Source: an uncultured Lachnospiraceae bacterium
GTDB lineage: Bacteria > Bacillota > Clostridia > Lachnospirales > Lachnospiraceae
Assembly: GCA_902793995.1 (NCBI GenBank)
Contig: CADBFP010000012.1
Coordinates: 1-51,048, forward strand
DNA: 51,048 nt
Reading direction: 5' to 3'
The first letter of the stretch is position 1; each line of letters begins with the position of its first letter. The position numbers were made by a program, and so were the translations under genes. Shown here piece by piece: positions 24,322 to 32,088 of the stretch. The notes beneath the pieces are model-generated. The model saw only the letters and a list, made by a program, of their open reading frames with translations. It had not been told where the DNA came from and did no database searches.

Positions 24322-24861
24322 ATGCTTTACCATCTGACCGAATACAAGCAAATCAACCCCCGCCTTCTCATGGATCTCTACGCGGAAGGCAACGAGGAAA
24401 ATGCCAAAGATGCCATGGGGGAAGACCCGGAGCTGCCCTTCGAGACGGCCCTGGCCCAGGCGGAAGAAGGATTTCTGGCTTTCCTTCGGGAAACCTTCTT
24501 CTCCCGCCCCGGCAGTTCCTATTGGATCTGGGAAGAGGAGGGGGTCTACCTCTCCGCTCTGCGGCTCAGCACCATAGAGCCAGGGTTTTATTATCTGGAA
24601 GCCTTGGAAACCCATCCGGATTACCGCCGCCGGGGTTATGCTGCGGGACTCCTGCGGGCCGTCATAGCGGAGCTGAAAAAGGAAGGCCCTTTCCGCATCT
24701 GCGACTGCGTCCACAAGAAGAATCTGCCCTCCCTGGCCACCCATCTGGCCTGCGGCTTCACCGTCGCCGCCGAGGCCGGCATCGACTATCTTTACGGCGG
24801 CGAAGTCAAGGACTGGAGCTATGGGATGGAATACCGCTATGATGCACTGGCATCCCTGTGA
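24322..24861 (+). CDS. GNAT-family N-acetyltransferase
   Basis: The 179-aa protein has an N-terminal extension of about 80 residues and a GNAT fold. The acetyl-CoA loop is in LEALETHPDYRRRGYAAGLL (R-R-R-G-Y-A/G, about 93-112), followed by VHKKNLPSLATHLACGFTVA typical of motif B. It acetylates an unknown amine. GGGAGGGAG precedes the ATG at a good distance. The 134-bp gap to the next gene contains no supported feature beyond that gene's SD site. Confidence 0.78.
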   Translation: MLYHLTEYKQINPRLLMDLYAEGNEENAKDAMGEDPELPFETALAQAEEGFLAFLRETFFSRPGSSYWIWEEEGVYLSALRLSTIEPGFYYLEALETHPDYRRRGYAAGLLRAVIAELKKEGPFRICDCVHKKNLPSLATHLACGFTVAAEAGIDYLYGGEVKDWSYGMEYRYDALASL

Positions 24862-24995
24862 TATGAATTGCCTGTTCGGAATGAAGAGTGAACCATGAGA
24901 CTCTTTCCGGCAGTGGCGGCTTCCATACAGCTGCCGTTTCAGCCTTGCTTCCGGGGTGGAATCGTAGCATAATGGCGGCGAGGAGGGAAAAATCT

Positions 24996-25970
24996 ATGCA
25001 AACTATAGGAATTCAGGAAATGGCCGGGCTGCGTATCGGCCAGGTTGAGGACGCTAAGGCCGGCACCGGCTGCACGGTGCTGCTGTGCCCGGAGGGCATG
25101 CGGGCAGGGCTGGATGTGCGGGGCGGCGGACCTTCTTCCCGGGAAAGCCAGCTGCTGAATCCTTTGATGGCGGCGGAAGTCCTCCACGGCATTGTGCTGG
25201 CGGGGGGCAGTTCCTTCGGCCTGGGCGCCGCGGACGGGGTCATGCGCTTTCTGGAGGAGAAGGGCGTGGGCCTGGATGTGGGAATCACCAAGGTGCCCCT
25301 GGTGGCCCAGTCGGATATATTTGATTTGACGGTGGGAGACAGCCATCTGCGGCCGGACAGCGCCATGGGCTATGAGGCCGCCCGCCTCGCCTGGGAGGCC
25401 CCTAATTACAAAGACGGCAATTTCGGCGCCGGCTGCGGGGCTTCTGCGGGCAAGTGGTGCGGCATGGAATACGCTATGAAAACAGGGGTGGGCAGCTATG
25501 TGATGCGGCTGGGTTCCCTTGAGGTGGGGGCTCTGGTGGTGCTGAACGCCTTGGGGGATGTGTTCGACTGGAAAAACGCCCGTCAGGTGGCCGGTCTGCT
25601 GGGAGAAGATAAAAAAAGCCTCCGGGACAGCTTTCAGGTGATGAAGGAGGCTTCCCACATAGCGGATAATAAATTTGTGAACAACACCACCATCGGCGTG
25701 GTGTTTACGAATGCATATTTTGAGAAAGCGGCTCTCTGCAAGATTGCCGGTATGGCCCAGGATGGCATGGCCAGGGCCATCAACCCGGTGCACACCTCTG
25801 CGGACGGGGACAGCCTCTACGCCGTTTCCCTGGGGGATACCCGGGCGGATCGGGATCTGGTGGGCACCCTGGCGGCGGAGGCGGTGAGCGAGGCCATTCT
25901 GCAGGCGGTCTCTGCCGCAGAGAGCGCTTACGGCCTGCCGGCAGCGAGGGACCTGGGGTTCCTGCCCTAA
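24996..25970 (+). CDS. P1 family (DmpA/BapA-like) Ntn peptidase
   Basis: The 324-aa protein matches the P1/S58 peptidases: RIGQVEDAKAGTGCTVLL, VRGGGPSSRES, VLAGGSSFGLGAADGVMRFL, FGAGCGASAGKW and KFVNNTTIGVVFTNA. In this family the precursor cuts itself before a Ser or Thr that becomes the N-terminal nucleophile. The NTTIGVV segment places a Thr there (about residue 230). The mature enzyme is an aminopeptidase or amidase on short or beta-amino substrates. AGGAGGG at 24981-24987 sets ATG 24996. The longer frame from 24888 is not supported. A short T-rich hairpin around the stop may terminate it. Confidence 0.87.
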   Translation: MQTIGIQEMAGLRIGQVEDAKAGTGCTVLLCPEGMRAGLDVRGGGPSSRESQLLNPLMAAEVLHGIVLAGGSSFGLGAADGVMRFLEEKGVGLDVGITKVPLVAQSDIFDLTVGDSHLRPDSAMGYEAARLAWEAPNYKDGNFGAGCGASAGKWCGMEYAMKTGVGSYVMRLGSLEVGALVVLNALGDVFDWKNARQVAGLLGEDKKSLRDSFQVMKEASHIADNKFVNNTTIGVVFTNAYFEKAALCKIAGMAQDGMARAINPVHTSADGDSLYAVSLGDTRADRDLVGTLAAEAVSEAILQAVSAAESAYGLPAARDLGFLP

Positions 25971-26052
25971 GCAGGGATCTCTTTTTCTGCTTTTTTTTAT
26001 CCTTGACGGGCCCCTATCATCCCGCTGCATTCCGGTGCATTTTGGTGCGCTC

Positions 26053-26086
26053 TAATCTTGCTTTAATCTTTCTCCTGTAGCATAAT
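26053..26086 (+). promoter_or_regulatory. Candidate response-regulator operator and promoter before the two-component genes
   Basis: TAATCTT at 26053-26059 and again at 26064-26070 are 11 bp apart, the helical spacing of OmpR-family half-sites, followed by CATAAT (26081-26086). A matching pair stands before the PepSY gene at 28196-28213. This suggests autoregulation. Confidence 0.5.
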
Positions 26087-26103
26087 AACAGGAGGAGATT
26101 ATT

Positions 26104-26784
26104 ATGCGTTTACTGTTTGCGGAAGATGAAGAAGACTTAAACCGAATCCTGAGCCTGCGCCTGAAGGAAGAGGGCTACAGTGTGGATTCCTGCTTAAACG
26201 GCAGGGATGCCTTGGACTATCTGGAAATGGCACCTTACGACGGCGCTATTTTGGATGTGATGATGCCCGGCCTGGACGGCTTTTCCTTGCTCAAAAAAAT
26301 ACGGGAGAAGGGCATCCAGACCCCGGTGCTTTTTCTCACGGCCCGGGATTCTATAGAAGATAAAGTGAAAGGCCTGGACCTGGGGGCGGCGGATTATCTG
26401 GTAAAGCCCTTCTCCCTGGAGGAGCTTCTGGCCCGGGTGCGGGCCCTTACCCGCAGCGCCACCGGAGCCGCCAGCAGTTTGCTGACGGCAGGGGATCTGA
26501 CCCTGGACACCGCCACCCATCAGGTCACCAGGGCAGGGAATACTATCGAACTTTCCGCCAAGGAATATGCCCTATTGGAGTATTTGATGTCCCAGAAGGA
26601 AAAGGTTCTTTCCCGGGAACAGATTGAGGACCATATCTGGAACTTCGATTACGAAGGGGGCACCAATGTGGTGGATGTATATATCAGTTATCTCCGGCGG
26701 AAAATCGACTTCGGCCACGAGCTGAAACTCATCCGCACCGTCCGGGGGGCAGGCTACCGCTTGTCCGATGCGCCCCAGCATTAA
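26104..26784 (+). CDS. OmpR-family response regulator
   Basis: The 226-aa protein has a receiver domain with acidic pocket EDEE (7-10), phosphoacceptor Asp51 in AILDVMMPG, Thr79 and Lys101 in YLVKPF. A winged-helix DNA-binding domain (about 128-222) follows, with LSAKEYALLEYLM and RGAGYRL. It is phosphorylated by the kinase at 26794, 9 bp downstream. AGGAGGAG precedes the ATG. Tandem TAATCTT half-sites upstream suggest it controls itself and the PepSY gene. Confidence 0.95.
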   Translation: MRLLFAEDEEDLNRILSLRLKEEGYSVDSCLNGRDALDYLEMAPYDGAILDVMMPGLDGFSLLKKIREKGIQTPVLFLTARDSIEDKVKGLDLGAADYLVKPFSLEELLARVRALTRSATGAASSLLTAGDLTLDTATHQVTRAGNTIELSAKEYALLEYLMSQKEKVLSREQIEDHIWNFDYEGGTNVVDVYISYLRRKIDFGHELKLIRTVRGAGYRLSDAPQH

Positions 26785-26793
26785 GGAAAACCC

Positions 26794-28203
26794 ATGAAAA
26801 AAGGTCCCGGTATCCGTTTAAAAATAGCCTTCTGGTTCACCATCCTGCTGATGCTGGTGGTGAGCCTTTCTTTTCTGGCAATTCTCCTGACCAGCCGCAT
26901 GGTTTTAAAAAGCGTGAACCGGGATTATCTCATCAGCGCGGTGGAAAAAAATGCAGGAATGATCTGGTTCAGTCAAACGCCGCGGAATACGGAGGACAAC
27001 TTCTATATTCCTTACGAAGAGGGCTATCTGGAAATAGACAATAATTTCCTGGACGCCATGGGCGGAGTGTTTGCGGCTCTCTATGACCAGGACGGAACCT
27101 TGCTTTACGGCGAAAACCCCCTGGCCCGGCAGACCGTATCCCAGCCCTTTCAGGATACCCGCATCTGGCATACCCAAGGGAAAAACGAGAGCTTTATCCT
27201 CTATGACCGCATCATCCGCCTGGATCTGCCCCGGCCCCTTTGGCTAAGGGGCATGGTGTCGGAGACCCAGTCCCTGGCGCCGCTGACCACCATCACCCGT
27301 TTGTCGCTTTTGATGCTGCCGCTTCTGGTTCTATTGGCGGTGCTGCTGATTCATTTTATCCTGGACCGGATGCTGGCGCCATTAAAAAATGTGGAAGAGA
27401 CCGCCCGGGAAATCAGCGAAGGCCGGGATTTGGACCGGCGGATCGAGGGAATCCGCTCCCGGGATGAGGTGGGACAGCTGGCCCATACCTTTAACCAGAT
27501 GATGGATCAGCTGGAGGAATCCTTCGAACGGGAACGGCGCTTCACCTCGGATGCTTCCCATGAGCTTCGCACCCCCACTTCCGTGATTCTGGCTCAGACG
27601 GAATATACCTTGGAAAAAGAGCGGAGCGCCGCAGAGTATAAAGAGGCGCTGGAAGTGGTGGAAAAGCAGGGCCGGCGTATGAGCCGCCTCATTGGGGATA
27701 TGCTGGATTATTCCCGTATGGATCTTTCTGCAGATCGCTATCCCATGGAAGATTTGGATTTCTCCGCCCTGGTGGAGGAAACGGCGGGGGCCCTAAAACC
27801 GGTGGGAGCCAGCCGGGTCCGTTATCAGGTGGCGGTGGAAGAGGGCATTCATATAGAAGGCAATGCAGGGCTTTTGTCCCGTCTGCTGCAAAATCTGGTG
27901 AGCAATGCCTACCGCTATGGAAAAGAAGATGGCGTGATTCAGGTGGCCTTGCAGCGGCAGGAGGGGGGCTGCCGGCTTTCCGTCAGGGACGACGGCCCCG
28001 GCATTCCGCCGGAGGAGCAGGAGAGGATTTTCGAACGCTTCTACCGCAGCGATGCCTCCCGCAGCGCCCAGGGGACCGGCCTGGGGCTGTCTCTGGTGAA
28101 AAAAATCGCGGAGCTCCACGGCGCCGAGGTGCAGTTGGAAAGCAAAACGGGGCAGGGAAGCTGTCTTATGGTTTTTTTCAAAAATAAGGAATCTCTAATA
28201 TAG
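26794..28203 (+). CDS. Sensor histidine kinase
   Basis: The 469-aa protein has two membrane helices (about 11-33 and 170-190) around an external sensor of about 135 residues. A HAMP domain (about 190-243) follows, then HisKA with His256 in DASHELRTP, and the ATPase domain with N box NLVSNAYRYG, G1 DDGPGIPPEE, F box ERFYR and G2 GTGLGLSLV. The architecture is of the CusS/ArlS type. The ligand is unknown. The linked PepSY protein may report or modulate the signal. The stop codon lies within the first half-site of the downstream operator. Confidence 0.95.
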   Translation: MKKGPGIRLKIAFWFTILLMLVVSLSFLAILLTSRMVLKSVNRDYLISAVEKNAGMIWFSQTPRNTEDNFYIPYEEGYLEIDNNFLDAMGGVFAALYDQDGTLLYGENPLARQTVSQPFQDTRIWHTQGKNESFILYDRIIRLDLPRPLWLRGMVSETQSLAPLTTITRLSLLMLPLLVLLAVLLIHFILDRMLAPLKNVEETAREISEGRDLDRRIEGIRSRDEVGQLAHTFNQMMDQLEESFERERRFTSDASHELRTPTSVILAQTEYTLEKERSAAEYKEALEVVEKQGRRMSRLIGDMLDYSRMDLSADRYPMEDLDFSALVEETAGALKPVGASRVRYQVAVEEGIHIEGNAGLLSRLLQNLVSNAYRYGKEDGVIQVALQRQEGGCRLSVRDDGPGIPPEEQERIFERFYRSDASRSAQGTGLGLSLVKKIAELHGAEVQLESKTGQGSCLMVFFKNKESLI

Positions 28204-28226
28204 CTTTAATCTTGACATGTCATAAT
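28196..28226 (+). promoter_or_regulatory. Candidate response-regulator operator before the PepSY gene
   Basis: TAATATA (28196-28202) and TAATCTT (28207-28213) repeat with 11-bp spacing inside CTAATNTNGCTTTAATCTT, shared with 26052-26070. CATAAT (28221-28226) follows as a candidate -10. It probably lets the response regulator activate the PepSY gene. Confidence 0.52.
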
Positions 28227-28275
28227 CGGGCCATACAAAAGAGAAAGGCCTGACTCAGTTTGGAGGAATAAGATT

Positions 28276-30081
28276 ATGAAAAAGTCATCTCTGATTGCCC
28301 TGGCCCTGGCGGCCACCCTGATTTTGGGCGGCGGCGGCGTATATGCCGCCGGACAGATTGCCCGCAGCAATGCCATCAGCGAAGAAAATGCCCGCAGCTT
28401 TGCCTATGTGGATGCGGGGATCCTGCCGGAAGAGGCGGAATATGTACGGACGAAATTCGACTTCAGCAGAGGGCGTTTTGTATATGAAATCGAATTTATT
28501 GCCCAGGGAATGCATTACGAATATACCCTGGATTCCGTTACCGGCGCTGTGATGGAGAAAGAAATAGAGACGGCCCAGAATGCCGTGGCCCGCTATACGG
28601 AACCTGCCTCGGCCCAGACTCTGCCCCAGCCGGAAACCTTGCCGGCGCAGCCCTCCCAGGCTGCCGCGGCGGCACAGATACTGACCTCGGAAGAGGCCAA
28701 ACAGCTTGTGCTGGCGCATCTGCAGCTGGATGAATCCTCTGCCCGCATCCTGGAAGCGAAACTGGATCGGGAAGACGGACAGCAGCTGTATGAAATTAAA
28801 GTAAAGGATCCCGCGGGATCCACCCATGAGTACAAATTGCATGCCGTAAACGGCAATATTGTGAAAGAAGTCCATAAGATCGCGGCGGCGGTGGTGCCGG
28901 GAAGCCAGGCGGCGGAATCTTCCGCAGCAGAAGCAACCCTCCCTACTCAGCCGGCGGGGCAGGGGACCTCCCAACCTGTAGCCCCTACGGTGCCTTCTGA
29001 GGCGAAGACGAGCGCGGCTCCTTCCCCCACCACCCACACGCCTGGCACAAAGCCGGTAGCCACACAGCCGGCAGCGACCCAGCCTGCGGTAACACGGCCG
29101 GCGGCGACTCAGCCTGCGGCGACGCAACCTTCGGCTACCCAGCCGGCGACAACGCAAGCTCCGGCCACCCAGCCAGCGACAACGCAAGCTCCGGCTACCC
29201 AGCCTGCGACGACGCAGCCTTCGGCTACCCAGCCGGCAACTACCCAGCCTCCGGCTACGCGGCCCGCAGCCACGCAGCCGACCCAGCCCGCCCAGCCCCA
29301 GGCCATAGGGGTGGAGGCGGCCAAGGCCATCGCCTTAAAGGATGCGGGGCAAACGGCGGCCGCTGTGGTTTTCACCAAGGCTCGGCAGGAAAAAGAGGAC
29401 GGAAGGCTCATTTACGACATTGAGTTTTACGTAAGCGGTCAAATGGAATATGAATATGAAATCGATGCCTACAGCGGTGCCATCCTGGAAAAGGATGTGG
29501 AGGCCACGGAAGCCTTAAAGGCAGCCCAGAGAGCCTCGGCGGAAGCTTCCCGCCAGGCAGCGGAAGCGGCTAAAGAAGCCTCTCGGAAAGCTGCGGAGGA
29601 AGCGGCGCGGAAATCCTCGGAAGAAGCAGCCCGTCAGGCTGCGGCGGAAGCCTCCCGTCAGGCAGCGGAAGCGGCCCGGAAAGCTTCTGAGGAAGCCTCC
29701 CGGAAAGCAGCCGAAGAAGCCTCCCGCCAGGCAGCGGAGGCAGCCCGGAAAGCTTCTGAAGAGGCCTCCCGGAAAGCAGCCGAAGAGGCCTCCCGGAAAG
29801 CCGCAGCCGAGGCAGCCCGCCAGGCCGCTGCCGCCAGCAGTGCCGCCGCAGCCACCCAGCCCCAGGTCATCTCCGTGGATAAAGCCAAAGAAATCGCCTT
29901 AAAGGACGCAGGTCTTGCTGTCTCCCAGGTTCAATTTGAAAAGGCGAAACTGGAGAGAGAAGACGGCCGTCTGGTGTACGAGATAGAGTTCTTTATCCGG
30001 GGGCAGAAAGAGTACGACTATGAAATCGATGCCTACACAGGGCGCATCCTGGAGAAGGATGTAGAGGATTGGGACGATTAA
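28276..30081 (+). CDS. Secreted four-domain PepSY protein
   Basis: The 601-aa protein has an N-terminal signal or anchor (about 4-24) and four PepSY-type units: about 33-98, 135-205, 340-410 and 535-600. Each ends in a Y-(E/K)-(I/L)-(D/H)-A-x-(S/T/N)-G-x-I-(L/V) motif. Units 3 and 4 are almost duplicates (AIALKDAG, DGRLIYDIEF/DGRLVYEIEF, ILEKDVE). Between units 2 and 3 lies a Thr/Pro linker of ATQPA repeats. Between 3 and 4 lies a long Ala/Ser/Glu/Arg helix with EASRQAAEAARKAS repeats. PepSY domains are thought to inhibit peptidases or sense wall state. It follows the two-component genes and shares their candidate operator. A strong terminator follows. Confidence 0.88.
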   Translation: MKKSSLIALALAATLILGGGGVYAAGQIARSNAISEENARSFAYVDAGILPEEAEYVRTKFDFSRGRFVYEIEFIAQGMHYEYTLDSVTGAVMEKEIETAQNAVARYTEPASAQTLPQPETLPAQPSQAAAAAQILTSEEAKQLVLAHLQLDESSARILEAKLDREDGQQLYEIKVKDPAGSTHEYKLHAVNGNIVKEVHKIAAAVVPGSQAAESSAAEATLPTQPAGQGTSQPVAPTVPSEAKTSAAPSPTTHTPGTKPVATQPAATQPAVTRPAATQPAATQPSATQPATTQAPATQPATTQAPATQPATTQPSATQPATTQPPATRPAATQPTQPAQPQAIGVEAAKAIALKDAGQTAAAVVFTKARQEKEDGRLIYDIEFYVSGQMEYEYEIDAYSGAILEKDVEATEALKAAQRASAEASRQAAEAAKEASRKAAEEAARKSSEEAARQAAAEASRQAAEAARKASEEASRKAAEEASRQAAEAARKASEEASRKAAEEASRKAAAEAARQAAAASSAAAATQPQVISVDKAKEIALKDAGLAVSQVQFEKAKLEREDGRLVYEIEFFIRGQKEYDYEIDAYTGRILEKDVEDWDD

Positions 30082-30098
30082 AAAATGCATAAAAAATG

Positions 30099-30125
30099 GG
30101 CGGCCGGGAAATCCGGCCGCCTTTT
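30099..30125 (+). terminator. Intrinsic terminator after the PepSY gene
   Basis: GGCGGCCGG (30099-30107) pairs with CCGGCCGCC (30113-30121), loop GAAAT, then TTTT. The A run on the left lets it also act for the convergent hsp20 gene. Confidence 0.9.
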
Positions 30126-30157
30126 GTATGAGAACCCCCTAAGGGGATGGGGGGCCC

Positions 30158-30616
30158 TTAGCCCTCGATGGCAATGTGCCGCTTTTCTTCCACCTTCGGC
30201 ACTTCTTCCTTCTTCGGGATGGTGAGCATCAGCACCCCGTTTTCGAATTTGGCTTTGATGTCCTCTTCGGTAAGCAGGTCTCCTACATAGAAGCTGCGGC
30301 TCACCTGGCCTACATAACGCTCCCGGCGCAGGAACTTCTTGCCTTCCTCGCTTTCGTGGCTGCGGCTGGCTTCCACCGTCAGATAACCGTCTTTGAGGCT
30401 GGCGGTCACATCTTCCTTCTTGAAACCGGGCAGGTCAATGTGCACCTCATAGCCCTTTTCGTCTTCTTTCACATCCGTGCGCATCAGGCCTCCCAGACCG
30501 TTGAACTCGTGCTCCATGCGGCGCAGCTGGCGCTGGGACTCACGGCCTCTGTCCCAGCTGGGGAAGTTCATAAAATCCTCAAAGAAATCGTTTCCAAAAA
30601 TGCTCGGTAATAACAT
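30158..30616 (-). CDS. hsp20: Small heat-shock protein, Hsp20/alpha-crystallin family
   Basis: The 152-aa chaperone has an N-terminal arm (MLLPSIFGNDFFEDF), then the alpha-crystallin domain from about residue 45: MRTDVKEDEKGYEVHIDLPG, GYLTVEAS, RRERYVGQVSRSFYVG. It ends with GVLMLTIPKK and a short tail. It holds unfolded proteins in oligomers. AGGAGG lies 8 bases before ATG 30616, so the longer frame into the leader is not used. Upstream, on the same strand, a perfect CIRCE operator overlaps its -35 box, giving HrcA repression at normal temperature. Confidence 0.95.
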   Translation of the reverse strand: MLLPSIFGNDFFEDFMNFPSWDRGRESQRQLRRMEHEFNGLGGLMRTDVKEDEKGYEVHIDLPGFKKEDVTASLKDGYLTVEASRSHESEEGKKFLRRERYVGQVSRSFYVGDLLTEEDIKAKFENGVLMLTIPKKEEVPKVEEKRHIAIEG

Positions 30617-30713
30617 GGTCTTTTCCTCCTTTTTATGAATGGGATGGGGAATCCGGGATTCCTTCCATCCGTTTGTTGTGGACTCCGAGATGCTTTCCTC
30701 ATCTCTTGGCCCT

Positions 30714-30742
30714 ACTATAGCACGGTTGTTAGCACTCGTCAA
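30714..30742 (-). promoter_or_regulatory. Sigma-A promoter of hsp20
   Basis: On the minus strand TTGACG (30742-30737), a 17-bp spacer and TATAGT (30719-30714). The -35 hexamer lies in the CIRCE spacer and overlaps the last base of an arm. Confidence 0.82.
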
Positions 30743-30755
30743 GAGTGAGTGCTAA
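30729..30755. promoter_or_regulatory. CIRCE element (HrcA operator)
   Basis: TTAGCACTC-N9-GAGTGCTAA is an exact match to the CIRCE consensus. It sits over the -35 region of hsp20 and about 113 bp before its start codon, so bound HrcA would block polymerase. Confidence 0.96.
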
Positions 30756-30839
30756 CAATTTTTGTGAAGTTTCTGTGAAGATTTGTGTCATCCTGAAGCC
30801 CTTAGGCCTAATGCTCCCCTCATACAGATGCCCCACCCC

Positions 30840-30867
30840 TTGCAATAATGCCAAATCCCTGTATAAT
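30840..30867 (+). promoter_or_regulatory. Sigma-A promoter of the M42 peptidase gene
   Basis: TTGCAA (30840-30845), a 16-bp spacer and TATAAT (30862-30867), 29 bp before the start. Confidence 0.65.
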
Positions 30868-30896
30868 GAAGGTATCAAACAAATCCGAGGTGTATC

Positions 30897-31928
30897 ATGG
30901 CTAAGAAATTTGACGAGAAATATTGTCTCTCCGTTTTTGAGCGTCTGCTGGCGGCGGACTCCACCACCGGCCAGTACGAGGAAGTGCAGCGGGTTCTCTG
31001 CGATATCCTGGAGGAGCAGGGCTATCCTTATCAGATTACCCACAAGGGCGGGGTGATAGCCGATCTGGGAGGCGAAGGCAATCCGCTGGTGGTGACGGCC
31101 CATTTGGACGATATCGGCCTCATGGTGCGGCATGTGAATACGGACGGCACCCTGAATGTCTGCCCGGTAGGGGGCCTCTATCCCTTCTACTGCGTCACGG
31201 AAAATGTGCGGATTTATACCCGGGCGGGAAAGGTTTTCACCGGCGCCATTTGCCGCACCCCCAACTCCATCCATGTGACGGAAGAGGAACTGCGGAGCGT
31301 TCATCCGGATTTCAGGACCAATGTGTGCGTGGTGCTGGATGAGGATGTGAAAACGGCGGCGGATACCAATGCCCTGGGCATTGACACCGGAGATATGATT
31401 GCCCTGGAACCCCGGCTTCAGTATGCCAACGGCTATATCAAGTCCCGTTTTATCGATGATAAGGCCTGCGCCGCCGTGGTATTGACGGCCATGAAGGCGC
31501 AGAAGAGGAAGAAGCTGCCCCGGAAGGTATATGCCTATTTTGCCATGTTTGAGGAAATCGGCCACGGCACCACCTGGATGCCGGAGGGCGTGAAGGATGT
31601 ACTGGCGGTGGATATTGCGCCTACCGGGCCGCAGCAGAATTCCGACGAGCGGAAGGTATCCATTTTTGCCAAGGATTCCCGCTTCCCCTATCACTGGGCC
31701 ATGACCAATGAGCTGATCCAGGCGGCCAAGGCAGCGGGGGTGGATTATGTGATGGATATTTTCACGCCTCATTATGGCACGGATGCGGACGGTTCCGTGA
31801 TGGCGGGCTATGATATCCGCCATGCCGCCATGGGCCCCGGCACCGCCAATTCCCACGGCTATGAGCGGACCCATGTGGAGGGGTTGAAGAATACCTACGA
31901 TTTGTTGATGGCGTATTGGATGATGTGA
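30897..31928 (+). CDS. M42-family metallo-aminopeptidase
   Basis: The 343-aa enzyme has the co-catalytic metal motifs of the M20/M28/M42 clan: TAHLDDIGLMV (His and Asp about 65-67), FIDDKACAAV (bridging Asp about 185), FEEIGHGT (general base Glu-Glu), AVDIAPTG and a final NSHGYERTHVEG. It should remove N-terminal residues from peptides in the cytoplasm as a large tetrahedral particle, in common with the family. The SD is GAGGTG. It is transcribed alone, from its own promoter, and its 3' flank is a cluster of palindromic repeats. Confidence 0.88.
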   Translation: MAKKFDEKYCLSVFERLLAADSTTGQYEEVQRVLCDILEEQGYPYQITHKGGVIADLGGEGNPLVVTAHLDDIGLMVRHVNTDGTLNVCPVGGLYPFYCVTENVRIYTRAGKVFTGAICRTPNSIHVTEEELRSVHPDFRTNVCVVLDEDVKTAADTNALGIDTGDMIALEPRLQYANGYIKSRFIDDKACAAVVLTAMKAQKRKKLPRKVYAYFAMFEEIGHGTTWMPEGVKDVLAVDIAPTGPQQNSDERKVSIFAKDSRFPYHWAMTNELIQAAKAAGVDYVMDIFTPHYGTDADGSVMAGYDIRHAAMGPGTANSHGYERTHVEGLKNTYDLLMAYWMM

Positions 31929-31951
31929 CGCCGCGGGGGGATGCATCCTCT

Positions 31952-32068
31952 GCGTAGGGGCAGGCATTGCGACGGCGCGCAGCGCCTAGTCCTTTAGGGC
32001 CCGCCCTCAGGATGGAACGCGTCAAGGAGCTCGGGCGGCTGATAGCCGCCCCTACGCAGTAGGGCCCG
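31952..32068. repeat. Palindrome cluster with a 30-bp inserted unit
   Basis: The palindrome GTAGGGGCAGGCATTG...CCCGCCC is split at its centre by a 30-bp unit at 31970-31999 (CGACGGCGCGCAGCGCC, then TAGTCCTTTAGGG). An intact relative without the unit stands at 36124-36147 on the other strand. A second palindrome, GGGCGGCTGATAGCCGCCCC with TACGCAG, follows at about 32034-32060. The unit recurs exactly at 50915-50944. Confidence 0.85.
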
Positions 32069-32088
32069 CCCATTTTTTGAGGAAAACT

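Noticed and set aside
24888-24995. N-terminal extension of the P1 peptidase
   Set aside because: The family-conserved start and a strong AGGAGGG place the first codon at 24996. The upstream residues do not resemble the family.
29040-29290. Short tandem repeats resembling a satellite or CRISPR
   Set aside because: They encode the ATQPA linker of the PepSY protein in frame, with no unique spacers.
30729-31967. Long open frame on the minus strand (412 codons)
   Set aside because: It lies opposite the M42 peptidase gene, whose catalytic motifs are clear. It has no SD and a composition typical of an antisense shadow in GC-rich DNA.
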